Source: Saccharum officinarum (taxonomy: Eukaryota > Streptophyta > Magnoliopsida > Poales > Poaceae). Taken from it: a stretch of DNA of 64,000 bases. Under the pieces are notes generated by a model. That model ran no database searches. It had not been told where the DNA came from and saw only the letters and a program-made list of their open reading frames with translations. Location: the NCBI GenBank assembly GCA_020631735.1, contig CM036167.1:1988988-2052987 (forward strand), given 5' to 3'. The position numbers and the translations under genes were made by a program. Numbering within the stretch: position 1 is the first letter of the stretch; every line of letters starts with the position of its first letter. Of the stretch, positions 11,341 through 24,368 are shown in pieces.

Positions 11341-11639
11341 ATTAATTAGGTATATATATATAAGAGAAATCGAGGGTCAAAATCTACATAAGGGATGTTT
11401 GTGTTCTGGTTCTGCCCCTAATTGCTACTCGTGGACCTGCCACCTCGTCTGGAATGACTTTGGTCGACGGAGGGACTGAAGACCATTGGGCCGAGTTCTT
11501 GAGTTGGGCCGGGCCACTGGATCGAAAATTTCCTAACGCAAGTCTGCAGAAAATCAAGTTCCCTTGGTTCTTTTCTACCTCGAGAACACAAAGGCTGTGC
11601 GCATTTCGTTTAAGAAATAAATCAATAAATCATACCCCG

Positions 11640-11882
11640 AGAACACATAATACTTTTGACGATGTGGTGATATTTTTAAATTGAGAGAGAAGTGGGGTTT
11701 CATGTAGATAAAACTCTTTTGGCACTAATACCAATTCTTGAGTCATAAAATTAAATGTCCGATGAAACTAAAGAATGAAACTTTTCATTGAGAGTGGGTG
11801 TGTCGTCCATGTTTCATTTTATTCTATATGACATGGCAGTGTTGGAAACAATGTCATAAAACTCTCCATTGAAACTGACCTT
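11640..11882 (-). mobile_element. Tourist-like MITE, first of an inverted pair
   Basis: Its right end (TGAAACTGACCTTA) is the inverted counterpart of the left end of the next entry; about 40 bases at 11841-11882 match 11963-12003 in reverse complement with some mismatches. The outer terminus is not clear. Confidence 0.45.
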
Positions 11883-11962
11883 AGTGGAGATTTTGTTTAG
11901 GTTTCGTTAGCATATGATATTGTGACACATCAGCAAATTTGATAAGTTGGTAAATTAATATA

Positions 11963-12120
11963 AGGCCAGTCCTAGTGAGGAGTTTTATGGCATTGTTTTC
12001 AAAATTATCATGTCATATAGAATGAAATTAAATATAGATAAAACACTCACTTAATAAAAAGTTTTATTCTACGATCTGATGACTCATGGAGAGTAGATAA
12101 TGATGCTAAGAGAGTTTCAT
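11963..12120 (+). mobile_element. Tourist-like MITE, second of an inverted pair
   Basis: Begins TAAGGCCAGTCCTAGTGAGG and shares its first 40 or so bases, inverted, with the preceding element; it ends about GAGAGTTTCATG. TAA/TTA at both outer ends fits the target preference of PIF/Harbinger-type MITEs. Confidence 0.45.
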
Positions 12121-12696
12121 GCTACGGAAACATCCGTTAATTCCTATATATACATACAATCCAAGACTAATAATTAGTAGACGGTACCTCTCTTGTGTCA
12201 CCTCACTGTTCCTGGTCCCGTGCAATTTGTCCGCACGAGACATGAATCAACGAATGAATGGGAAGCTGAGCTGGTCAGGGGGCCGGTCGCCCGCTTCATC
12301 GTGTCTCTAATAATTTGGTCCGGTAGCTTGGACGCTCGCTGATGACAAACTCTCAAGTGTACTACATCTTCTTGTCCATGAAAATGACACGCTGTTGTAC
12401 AACATCAGCGCTGGCGAGCCGCGCGCCCATGCCATTTCAGCTGTGCATCCGTCGTCCGCGCGCGCGCGCGGTGACCTGACTCCCGGGCCGGCAGACGGGC
12501 AAATGATAGAGCGGCCCGGCCACCACCACCGCACCACGTACGTGATGGCCGGGCAAATAATGGCCAGCCGCGCCCGACCCCGGTTGGTGGCGTCGCCGCG
12601 TCGAGGCGGGGCGAGCGCGAGGAGAGTGAAGGACACATGCTGACACGCCAGCGCAGCGGATTCCTTCCACCACTCGGCTGCACGTACACTAACTCA

Positions 12697-12704
12697 TATA
12701 TAAG
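12697..12704 (+). promoter_or_regulatory. TATA box of the BIG GRAIN 1-like gene
   Basis: TATATAAG about 205 bases upstream of the start codon, followed by a C/T-rich stretch (12720-12800) that would be the 5' untranslated leader. Position and context fit a grass core promoter. Confidence 0.7.
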
Positions 12705-12901
12705 CCTTACCGCGCACGTCCTGCCCTCTTCCTGCTCCGATCCTCATCATCGATCCCACTTCCACCTTCCTCGCCTCTTCCACTCCACATCTCCACATCG
12801 AGCTCGCCTAATCGCCTCTCTAGCTATATCACTTCCGAACGTCGTCCTTCGTCGGCGCTTGCTGGTGGTGCGGTGCGATCAGCGCGCGATTCTCCGACGA
12901 C

Positions 12902-13203
12902 ATGGAGCGGCGCGGCCATTGCCACGGCGGCAAGCACCCGCACCCGCCGCCGCCGCGCCGGGCGCGCGGCGGGGAGCGCACTCGGCAGCCGTCCAGCGGC
13001 TCCTTCTCGGCATCGCTCTTGGACGCCATCTACCGCTCCCTCGACGACGGCGGCGATGGCGCGGCGGATGCCGTCGTTGACGCCGCGCGTGGGAGTGGTG
13101 CAGAGGAGAATAAAGCGGCCGCGGCCGCGACAGCGACGGCGGCGCAGTTCTGGTGGGCGAATAATAAGGAGGCCGCCAAGCCCAGGCAGTCTTCGTCGAG
13201 CGC

Positions 13204-13235
<32 letters not shown>

Positions 13236-13986
13236 GCCGGCGGGGGAGACGGGAGTCGCGCGCCCGCGCCACTCGGGGTACGCGTCGTCGTCCGACTCGT
13301 CGGCTGCTAGCTACAGCAGCTTCTCCTGCTCGTCGGCATCGACCACGGATACTGAGTCGTCCACGTGCCGCCGCCACAGCGGCCCACCCCTCCCGCAGCG
13401 GGCGTCGTTGTCAGAGGAGTCCGTCGCCACGGACGCCGAGGAGGCAACCCCGCCGCCGCCACCCAAGAGCAAACCGAAGAAGAAGGCCAGGCCGTGTTTC
13501 CCCGTCGCAAGAATCCGACCAAAGGCCTCGGTGCCAGCATCATCGTCCGGGCCGCAGCCGCCGTCGCCGGCGACGTTCGCGTGCGCCCTCAAGGCTCTGT
13601 TCTCCTCGGCGCGCCTCCAAAGGAAGCCCAATACTCCGGCAGCCACTCCTCCGCCCAAAATCTCGCAGCCGCGACCGCAGCCGCAGCCTCCGCGCATGTC
13701 GGCGACGAGCGCTGGGAAAGCGGCTGACGCGCCGGCGGCGGAACTGTCGGAGCCGAGGACGGTGAGGCTCCGCCCGGAAGCCGAGGCGTCGGTGGTGGTG
13801 CGGCGAAGGGTGGAGGAGCTGGTGCGGAGCCTCGAGGAGCTGGAGGAGGACGAGGAGGGGAGCGACGCCAGCTCCGACCTCTTTGAGCTGGAGAGCCTTC
13901 GTGGCGCCGGCGCGGACGAGCTGCCCGTGTACGGCACGACCAGCCTCGTCGCCAACCGCGCTATCGCCCAGGGGCCAGCTCGTTAA
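12902..13986 (+). CDS. BG1-like: BIG GRAIN 1-like protein, with apparent frameshift
   Basis: The N-terminal half in the frame of 12902 begins MERRGH and has SFSASLLDAIYRSLDD, like the start of rice BIG GRAIN 1. The C-terminal half is in the next frame (from about 13270): a serine block (HSGYASSSDSSAASYSS), a conserved middle with KKKARPCFPVARIRP and FACALKALFSSARLQ, and the family ending SSDLFELESL...ELPVYGTTSLVANRAIAQG, stop TAA. The two halves do not share a frame; the switch falls between 13200 and 13275, beside tandem GGGACA units and a G-rich run, and fits one missing base. The family is normally intronless and no GT-AG intron is apparent. Rice BG1 is a plasma-membrane protein that promotes auxin transport and grain size. 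Either a sequence error or a recent lesion. Confidence 0.83.

Positions 13987-16510
<2,524 letters not shown>

Positions 16511-16573
<63 letters not shown>
16511..16573. repeat. second (AT)n microsatellite
   Basis: About 63 bases of alternating AT directly before the copia insertion site. Confidence 0.95.
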
Positions 16574-16575
<2 letters not shown>

Positions 16576-16584
16576 TACACCTTC

Positions 16585-16761
16585 TGATTAGGATAGGTAG
16601 TATTCGGTGTAGAGTTTGACCCTGACTGTGCGGTCACCACACGCACGACGTGCGCCAGCTGTAACACGGACGGTTTGCACAATCCGCAACCTCCCTCTTG
16701 TACTACATATACACATTGAGATCAATAGAATATGTGTTGGCTCCAATTCTATCTTTCTACA
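16585..16761 (+). repeat. 5' LTR of the copia element
   Basis: 177 bp, TGATTAGGATAGG to TTTCTACA. It matches the 3' LTR except for a few bases and a missing 22-base segment after GACTGT. Confidence 0.93.
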
Positions 16762-16775
16762 TAGTATCAGATGCG
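16762..16775 (+). other. probable primer-binding site of the copia element
   Basis: TAGTATCAGATGCG directly follows the 5' LTR and resembles the initiator-tRNA-Met site TGGTATCAGAGC with changes. Confidence 0.55.
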
Positions 16776-16897
16776 CGGGTTTCTTCCTCCTGCATCACTG
16801 CATAACCGTCGCGCGAATCTCTCGCCGGCGTGATCACCGCCTCCCTCCATCGCTTCCTGCCTCTTCTGCGATCCCAGCCCTCCACCTCGCGCTTGCC

Positions 16898-18203
16898 ACG
16901 GACGTCAACCCGCTTTTCGACGCGGATGTCTCCGACGCCGGTTCTTCCTCCGCCTCCTCTGTTGGCGGCACGTCCTACATCGGCGCGGTCGCCGCGTTCA
17001 CCGCCGCGCCTCCCACCTCCGCCGTTCTCCAAACGGTTAACATCAAGTCTCATGTTCCCGTTGTGCTCGAGCTCACCGAGCCGAACTACACCGAGTGGCG
17101 CACCTTCTTCGACGCGTTCATCGGCAAGTTCGGGCTTGGTGACCATCTCTCCTCTCCTCCAACGGCAGAACAACGTCGTGATCCGGAATGGCGACTTATT
17201 GACCAGTGCATCCTCAGCTGGCTTTACAACTCTGTTGCCAAGGACGTTCTCGCCATTGTCCGCGTCCCCAAGCCGACTGCGTACATCATCTGGACCGGCA
17301 TCGAGGAGCAGTTCCGCGACAACCAGCTCCATCGCGTTGTCTACATGGAAGCCGAGTTCAGGAACTTGGTCCAGGGCGACATGGACATCTCCACGTACAC
17401 GGGCCGCCTCAAGCAGTTGTCCGACGCTCTTCGTGACGTCGGGCAACCTGTGAGTGAGACCAGCCAGGTCCTCAATATGCTCTGCGGCCTCAGCACCAAG
17501 TACCGGCACGCGATTCCGGCTATCACCGCGAAGCAGCCGTCGCACACCTTCCTCTCCGCCCGCTCCTACCTCCTTCTCGAAGAACACTACGACAAGGAGC
17601 ACGCGAAGACCGCCGCCCATCATGCCCTTGTGGCCTCTGGTGGCTCCGGATCCAACTTGGGCAGTTCCCGTCCTCCCGCTCCTTCCCCCAGTGATGGCGG
17701 TTCTGGATCCAGCTCGGGCGGTCACCAGAACGCGCCCAAGCCACCTGCCACGACCCCCGGCACCAACGCTCGCTCCGACAACCGTCGCAGTCGCGGACGC
17801 GGTCGCGGCCGTGGTGCTCCTCCAGGCGGTCATACCTCTGGCTCCAACTCCGTTCGCACCCCCGCAGCCTGGACTCCGGGCCTGAACCCATGGACTGGCA
17901 TGGTTCAGGCCTGGCCCATGCCGTGGCGCGTTCCAGGGGCCGGCGTTCTTGGTTCTCGCCCCGGCCCGCCACCGCACCAGGCGTACTTCGCCTGGCAGTA
18001 TCCACCTCCTGCCGTCGTCCAGCCGCCTCCCCCGATGGATCCCTGGAACCACCAGGCGCTGCTCGCCGCGTTGAACGCGGCCAACACCACGGCGGCTGCT
18101 CCACAGACAGCTGAGTGGTATCTTGACACCGGCGCGTCGTCCCACATGGCCTCCAACGCCGGTAACCTCTCTCATCCTACACCAATTCCTCATTCTCCCT
18201 ATT
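16898..18203 (+). pseudogene. gag and protease start of the copia element
   Basis: The frame is open from within the LTR but has no ATG near its natural start. ACG at 16898 sits in the context GCCACGG where an ATG would be ideal, so the start codon may have mutated. The Gag body contains ELTEPNYTEWRTFFDAF, IWTGIEEQFRDN and RLKQLSDALRDVGQPV, typical of copia Gag (UBN2-like). A Gly/Arg-rich tail (RGRGRGRGAPPGG) stands where others carry a zinc knuckle; I see no CCHC. The protease motif LDTGASSHM lies near 18123. The frame is lost at about 18205, where the next frame resumes with VGNGNTLPV. Confidence 0.82.
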
Positions 18204-21200
18204 ACTGTCGGCAATGGGAACACGTTGCCGGTCACGCATCAGGCTTCCTCCACGATTCGTACCCACTCTTCCCCTTTGCTTTTGAACAACGTACTTATGT
18301 CTCCCTCTTTGATCAAGAACCTCATTTCAGTTCGCTCCTTAACTCGTGATAACAATGTCTTGGTGGAGTTTGACCCTTTCGGTTTTTCTGTCAAGGATCT
18401 TCCAACACGTTCGGTGATCCTCCGATGTAATAGCTCCGGCGAACTCTACCCTCTGGCGCCATCATCGCCGGAGGCACTCGCTGTCAGCGCTCCCAGTGTC
18501 GACCTCTGGCATCAACGGTTGGGTCACCCCGGTCGTCATGTTCTCCACCAGTCGCTCCAGCAACTCGAGTTCACCCCTACTGCCTCCTCAGCACACACCT
18601 GCGACGCATGTCAGCTCGGCAAGCACGTCAGGCTACCGTTTTCATCATCTAGCTCAGTGTCTTATGTTCCTTTTCAGATTATTCACGCAGATGTATGGAC
18701 ATCTCCTGTACCTAGTCTCTCCGGTTTTCAGTATTACCTTGTTCTTATAGATGATTTCAGTCATTATGTATGGACCTTTCCTTTACATAGCAAATCTGAC
18801 GTGTTACAGTGCTTGTTGCATTTTCATGCTTATGTTTGCACTCAGTTCCAGCTTCCTCTCCTCGCCATTCAGACCGACAATGGCAAGGAGTTTGATAATC
18901 ATGCCCTCCGCACCTACCTAGCTAAACATGGCATTGCTCTTCGGCTTTCATGTCCATACACATCAGCACAGAATGGCAAGGCCGAACGAATTTTGCGAAC
19001 ACTGAATGACTGCATTCGCAGTCTTCTCCTCCATGCTGGCATGCCAGCGTCGTTCTGGGCCGAAGCTCTAGCCACAGCAACATACCTTCTGAATCTCCGG
19101 TCATGCCAGACAACCGGAGCTCGCACCCCGTTTGAGATTCTGCTAGGCACCCCTCCTTTCACATCTCTTCGAGTGTTCGGCTGTCTCTGTTACCCCAATC
19201 AGGCGTCCACTGTTCCTCACAAGCTCAGTGCTCGTTCTACTCCCTGCGTCTTGCTCGGATATCCGGCTGATCATAGGGGTTACAGGTGCTTCGACCTTCG
19301 TACACGACGGGTTATTACATCCCGTCACGTGGTTTTCGATGAATCACAATTCTCTTTCAAATCTGGTTCGTCTCAGTCTGAACCGACAGTAGCCGGACGT
19401 GCTACAGTGACTGAACTTGACTCTCCCGTTCTGGTTCAGTATCCTGCAGCAAACGTGCCTTCTTCTGCCGCGCATCGCAAGCACCCTCCTCCCCATGCTG
19501 CTACGCCAGTGGCTTCACACACCACTCCTTCTATTGCGCACACATCACCGCTTCTCTCTGAACCGAGCCTAGCCTCCGGTGCTGTCTGTTCACCCACGCC
19601 ATCTGCGCCACAGCACAATGCGTCATAGTACAATGCGCCGCACCCCATGATCACTCGTGCTCGAGCTGGTGTGTATAAACCCAACCCTCGCTACGCTCTG
19701 AACACCACCGCTCCTGCGATCTCGCCGATACCGGCCTCTGCTCGCGCTGCGCTGAAAGACCCGAACTGGCGCGCTGCCATGGCGCTCGAGTTCGACGCAC
19801 TTCAACGTAACCGGACTTGGTGTCTTGTCGATCGTCCACCAGGAGCTAACGTTGTTTCAGGTAAATGGGTGTTCAAGCATAAGCTCAACCCCGACGGCAC
19901 ATTGGAGCGGTACAAAGCTCGCTGGGTGGTGCGTGGCTTCACCCAGCGCGCCGGCGTGGACTTCGACGAAACCTTCACTCCGGTCGTGAAGCCGGCAACC
20001 ATCCGCACGGTGCTCACCATTGCCGCATCTCGACGCTGGGCGACCAAGCAGCTCGATGTCTCCAACGCGTTCCTCCACGGCAACCTCATGGAACGCGTCT
20101 TGTGTCAGCAGCCCATAGGATTCGTCGACACTGATCAGCCCGACGCCGTCTGCCTCCTCGACAAGTCCTTATATGGACTGCGGCAGGCACCTCGTACATG
20201 GTTCAACCGCTTCGCCGACTACGCCATCAAGCTTGGCTTTCGCGCCACCCGCTCTGATTCATCGCTTTTCGTTCTCCGTCGCGGCACCGACATCGCCTAT
20301 CTTCTGCTTTACGTCGATGACATCGTGCTCACCGGTTCTAGCTCCGGCCTGCTACAGCACGTCGTCAATTGTCTTCGCACTGAATTCGCCGTCAAGGACA
20401 TGGGTGATCTGCGTTTTTTCCTCGGGATTGACGTCGAGCGCACTGCCGACGGCTTCTTCCTCTCTCAAGAGCGCTACGCCGAGGACATCTTGGATCGTGC
20501 CAGCATGACGACGTGCAAGCCCGTCTCCACCCCGATCGACTCCAAGGGCAAGCTACCCGCCGACGGCGCCGCCATCGACGACACCTCCTTTTACAGCAGT
20601 CTGGCGGGCGCACTGATGTATCTTACCATGACGCGCCCGGATCTTGCATTCGCCGTGCAGCAGGCATGTCTGCACATGCATGATCCCCGGGCGCCTCACT
20701 TGGCGATGCTCAAGCGCATCCTCCGCTACGTTCGTGGCACGACGTCACATGGCCTCCATCTTCGTGCCTCTTCCGAGCTCGACGTCACGGCATACTCCGA
20801 CGCCGACTGGGCGGGCTGCCCCGACACGCGGCGCTCCACGTCAGGCTTCTGCGTGTTCCTCGGCGCATCACCGGTTTCCTGGTCTTCAAAACGCCAGCCC
20901 ACCGTCTCCCGTTCCAGTGCGGAGGCCGAATATAGAGCTGTGGCGAACGCGGCGGCCGAATGCATTTGGCTGCGACAGCTTCTCGGTGAACTCCAGTGCC
21001 ATCTCTCGAAGGCTACCGTCGCGTACTGTGACAACGTATCGGCAGTGTACATGTCCTCCAACCCCGTCCACCACAAGCGCACCAAACACATTGAGCTCGA
21101 CATACACTTCGTCCGTGAACGGGTCCAGCTCGGCGACCTCCGCGTCCTCCACATTCCCACCGGCGAACAATACGCGGACATCATGACGAAGGGTTTGCCG

Positions 21201-21284
21201 ACGACAACGTTTGAAGCTTTTCGGTCCAGTCTTTGTGTAGCTCCTACCACACGTCGGACTGCGGGGGGTGATGAGGATAGGTAG
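18204..21284 (+). pseudogene. pol of the copia element: integrase, RT, RNase H
   Basis: Integrase has HQRLGHP...H...CDACQLGK (zinc site), HADVWTSP, IQTDNGKEF and the SAQNGKAER glutamate region. A stop at 19626-19628 follows; the same frame continues with MITRARAGVYKPNPRY. RT has WVFKHKLNPDG, YKARWVVRGF and the catalytic YVDDIVLTG. RNase H has AYSDADWAGC, SSAEAEYRA and HIELDIHFVRE, ending KGLPTTTFEAF with a stop at 21282 inside the 3' LTR. All catalytic residues remain, but the frameshift and the stop should block a full polyprotein. Confidence 0.9.
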
Positions 21285-21467
21285 TATTCGGTGTAGAGTT
21301 TGACCCTGACTGTAAACTGCCAGAGGCAGTGGGCGCGGTCACCACACGCACGACGTGCGCCAGCTGTAACACGGGATGGTTTGCACAATCCGCAACCTCC
21401 CTCTTGTACTACATATACACATTGAGATCAATAGAATATGTGTTGGCTTCAATTCTATCTTTCTACA
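21269..21467 (+). repeat. 3' LTR of the copia element
   Basis: 199 bp, preceded by the purine tract GCGGGGGG and followed by the target duplication CCTTC. Carries 22 bases after GACTGT (near 21313-21334) absent from the 5' LTR. Confidence 0.93.
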
Positions 21468-21472
21468 CCTTC

Positions 21473-21747
21473 TATTTGCTTTTCGTTTCGAGGTCGCTCA
21501 TGTCTAGCTTGATGTGGCGCCGCTGCATGATGGGAGGTCCAATGCAATGCAAGTACAGAGCACACACCACACAAGGAGCGGCGAAAGGGACGGCTGATCT
21601 GAATGCCGGAGCACGATCTGGACAGGATGGCCGCGCTGCGAGAGGGACGGCGGACGGCACCGCCGCACCGGAGCGGCAGCGCTGGTCACATTTTCACTTG
21701 CCTCCTGAGCCACGCTTCGTTTCTGTGAGCCTCGCTCGATCGTACGT
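21473..21747. other. unassigned sequence between copia element and gap
   Basis: About 275 bases of mixed composition that probably continue the host sequence into which the copia element inserted. No domain or repeat recognised; the open frames look incidental. Confidence 0.5.
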
Positions 21748-21847
21748 NNNNNNNNNNNNNNNNNNNNNNNNNNNNNNNNNNNNNNNNNNNNNNNNNNNNN
21801 NNNNNNNNNNNNNNNNNNNNNNNNNNNNNNNNNNNNNNNNNNNNNNN
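21748..21847. other. assembly gap (100 N)
   Basis: A run of exactly 100 N, the usual placeholder for a gap of unknown size. It removes the first 3.5 kb of the next element's 5' LTR. Confidence 0.99.
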
Positions 21848-22255
21848 TATGGTTATTGTATCAACTGTCTCTACCTGCGATGGGCGAAGCTTAGGACCAT
21901 GGGCAATGGTCACTCACTACTTCTCGCCTGATGCTTTTGCTGGAGATGATCGCAAGCTGGCACTTTATCTCAAAACAAGTGTGTGTGCGTGTTTTAAACT
22001 AATGCTTCGCTACTTTTATTCGAACTTGGTTTGTAATAACTATGTTTTAAACTCCGATGTACTTTGTGCCGCGAACTTCTATGTAACTTATGACGGTAAC
22101 CGCTGAACTTAGTACGATCTTGGCTGTTATGTGAATGGTTTGAAATCCGTCGAGATTTCACGGACTACCGGGTTATACGGGCTTAAGTTTGTTAAATTGT
22201 CCTGCCGTTGGATGATTTTCTTACTTAATCTCGTATAATTGGCGGTTCTGTTACA
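21848..22255 (+). repeat. 5' LTR fragment of the chromovirus
   Basis: Matches 32381-32790. The differences seen are mainly single-base indels, which points to residual sequence error next to the gap. Confidence 0.92.
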
Positions 22256-22257
22256 GC

Positions 22258-22273
22258 TGGTATCGGAGCAAGG
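22258..22273 (+). other. primer-binding site of the chromovirus
   Basis: TGGTATCGGAGCAAGG two bases after the LTR, a tRNA-Met-type site with one change from TGGTATCAGAGC. Confidence 0.85.
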
Positions 22274-23040
22274 TTAGCGTAATTACTGTTCATAAGTGTA
22301 TTTAAAACAAAATCCTATTTAAAAAGTGTGATTTTCAAACTAAAAGTGTGCCAGTGGTCATATCCTGTATGCCCAGTTAAGGACTCTAGGTGGCTATTTA
22401 AGTACTAACTTGGGGTTCTTGCACCATATTTCTTTTTCGTTGCTCATACGGCGTGCTATTGTATGAGTGCCACTTAATTGAGTGGTAATGTATGGATCAG
22501 TTACCTCTACGCTTTGGTAAGTGTGAGTTGTGAGAGCATGATCGGATACACCGCCGATCTAGGGAGAGTGCTTATATGATACTAAGAATAATTACATGTT
22601 CTACACATGTTTTATGAAAGTATCGCATGCGTGGGTGTTCCGTCCGTTGAGGCGATGCCGTCAATAGGACGATGTGTTTGGGTAGTTACTACCGTTGTAC
22701 ACGCATCTGGGGACGTGTAGAGCGTGTAGGTAGGTTTACTGCTTTCATGCATTCATGGGGAATGGGCTGAAATAAATTTTCTGCAGGTACATAACAGCGT
22801 TATCGTGTAGACCGAATTAGTTACGTATATGAGAGATCGTTTGTATGCCACCAAATTCACCGTTAGATGTCTTTATTTTTATAAGTTTGTGAGGACGTAA
22901 GACTCGTGCATGCATCATATTGTCTGTGCATTCCATTCATGACATGCATTCCTCCCCTTATAAAAGGATTATTCCATTTCGATAAAAGTGACATCAACTT
23001 AAAATATGTTCTCACTGGGTAATTAAATCTTGTGCTACAG
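22274..23040 (+). other. leader of the chromovirus with candidate intron
   Basis: Non-coding, AT-rich. It holds a strong splice donor GTAAGT at 22517 (TTTGGTAAGTG). It ends in TTGTGCTACAG, an acceptor-like sequence directly abutting the ATG at 23041. Splicing 22517-23040 would bring the extra ORF close to the mRNA 5' end. Splicing is inference. Confidence 0.5.
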
Positions 23041-24012
23041 ATGGCCCGCACGAAGCAGACTGCCCGTAAGTCCACCGCGGAAGAGCACCCCGTCGTCAGC
23101 TGGCCCCGCGGAGCACCGCAACACGGACACTTTTCTAAGCGAGTTTGGCATGCCCACCTTGCTTTGGAGAGTGCTCCATGATGTGGGGTACCCGGAGGGT
23201 CAAGAGCCGGTATACTCTTGGAGTGAGAGCCAGTTAGCTGAGGATGGACTTGCTATCGTGGAGATCACCGTCCCTGCTCTTGGTGATGCACCAGAATGGG
23301 ATGGTTGGCATCTGGAGTTTGAAGGACGCACTCCAGCCGAGGGTGCAGAGGGCGCGGCTTTTCGCGTCATCCGAGACATCATGAGCAGGTTCCCCAATGA
23401 GTTGGCAGCAGCTTTGGCCGGTGCTTTCCCGAGAGATGATCCTCGCGATGCCATTTGGGTACAGCCGCAGGGAAGTGCCCTGGTTAGAGGCCCCAGTGAA
23501 GGACGGGCTAGCGATAACCACACCATGAGTGCCATGTATGCAGCCATCAGAGCATACCAAGGTCTGGAGAATACCTATTGGACCTTGACTGGCCTACGTG
23601 GTGATGATCGGCTTGAAGCAAGGAAGCAACAGAAGAAGCAAGCACGTGCTATAGCTAGCTTGCAGGAGCAGTTGGCCGACATGAGCTTGCAGCGGGACCG
23701 AGCTCTCGAGAGAGGCGAGAGTTCCATGCAGCAAGTACAGAGGTTGACTCAGGCCAACAGAAATGCAGACCGCATGATGGGACAGCTAGTACAAGAAAGG
23801 AATGAAGCCTGGAACGAGAGGACCTTCTGAGGCAGAGGGTCGAGGAGTTAGAGGAGTACAATGCCAACTTGCATGAAGAGTTTCATGCCCTCTACAACGG
23901 GATAGGCCCGTATGCTCCTCCGGACGCCGCTCAGATGGACGTCGACGACGACGCTGCTGCTGAAGGTAGCGATAGTGATGCCTCCGACCTCGACGACGGC
24001 CCTGAAGAGTAG
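23041..24012 (+). pseudogene. extra ORF of the chromovirus with histone H3-tail N-terminus
   Basis: The first codons read MARTKQTARKST, identical to the histone H3 N-terminus including K4 and K9. One base later in frame the sequence reads APRRQLA, matching H3 residues 15-21 but for K18R, which implies a one-base loss near 23075. The body (from about 23125) starts FLSEFGMPTLLWRVLHDVGY, is not a histone, and matches no family I know. It is followed by a long coiled coil (about 23600-23880; LQEQLADMSLQRDRALERG) and an acidic C-terminus (MDVDDDAAAEGSDSDASD) ending at TAG 24010-24012. Three frames are needed to read it whole, with breaks near 23075, 23115 and 23815. Function unknown; it is not Gag or Pol. 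Nearby one-base differences between LTRs suggest some breaks are sequence errors. Confidence 0.72.
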
Positions 24013-24368
24013 GATAGTGTCCTGCGTTAGTAGCTAGACTTTGTCGCGATAGCCTTCTTTTGGTTTCCATGTGTCATGTTGTATCCTGTTCGACCTTGAG
24101 ACTGACGATCTTTTGGATCTTGGTTGTGTATGCGGTGCCTGAACGCATAAAAGTCCAGTGTATGTATGCTGGCAACGTGGTTGTATGGAACGCGATGTTG
24201 CATTTGAAGTAACTTAAATTGGTGCTGTTGTTTTAATTGGAATGTGATTATTGTGCCTCTGTTTCTTGTATGACTTGTTCTCTCCAATGAATTCAGTATG
24301 GCATGATCGTTCGTTCAAATACAATTTCTACACTTAGCTCAATTGTTGCTTGTTACTGAAATATGCAG
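24013..24368 (+). other. spacer between extra ORF and gag
   Basis: AT-rich, non-coding. It ends ATATGCAG immediately before the gag ATG, again an acceptor-like AG touching a start codon. Confidence 0.5.

Larger units (their letters stand above)
10532..12696. other. intergenic region between kinase and BIG GRAIN 1-like gene
   Basis: Divergent upstream regions of the two genes. 10532-10850 is moderately GC-rich and could include 5' untranslated sequence of the kinase gene. From 10870 to 12120 it is AT-rich with MITE-like pieces. 12400-12690 is GC-rich (CGCGCG run near 12459) and leads into the next promoter. No further gene recognised. Confidence 0.6.
16585..21467 (+). mobile_element. complete Ty1/copia LTR retrotransposon
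   Basis: 4883 bp with short LTRs (16585-16761 and 21269-21467), both starting TGAT and ending TCTACA, and target duplication CCTTC at 16580-16584 and 21468-21472. Domain order is Gag, protease, integrase, RT, RNase H, diagnostic of Ty1/copia. The gag and pol frames differ by an apparent indel near 18205, and a stop at 19626 splits pol between integrase and RT, so the copy is probably defective. Coding DNA is GC-rich. Confidence 0.95.

Noticed and set aside
12307..12689. Minus-strand frames upstream of the BIG GRAIN 1-like gene
   Set aside because: GC-rich promoter sequence; frames overlap each other and show no domain.
12873..13310. Alternative frame as the N-terminus of the BIG GRAIN 1-like protein
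   Set aside because: Only the frame from 12902 contains the conserved SFSASLLDAIYRS block.
16757..18235. 492-residue open frame on the minus strand
   Set aside because: Antisense shadow of the copia gag; composition follows the GC-rich complementary codons and no domain is present.
23030..23040. TTG as the start of the extra ORF at 23030
   Set aside because: It is only the extension of the frame through a splice-acceptor-like sequence; the ATG at 23041 with an H3-like continuation is the better start.
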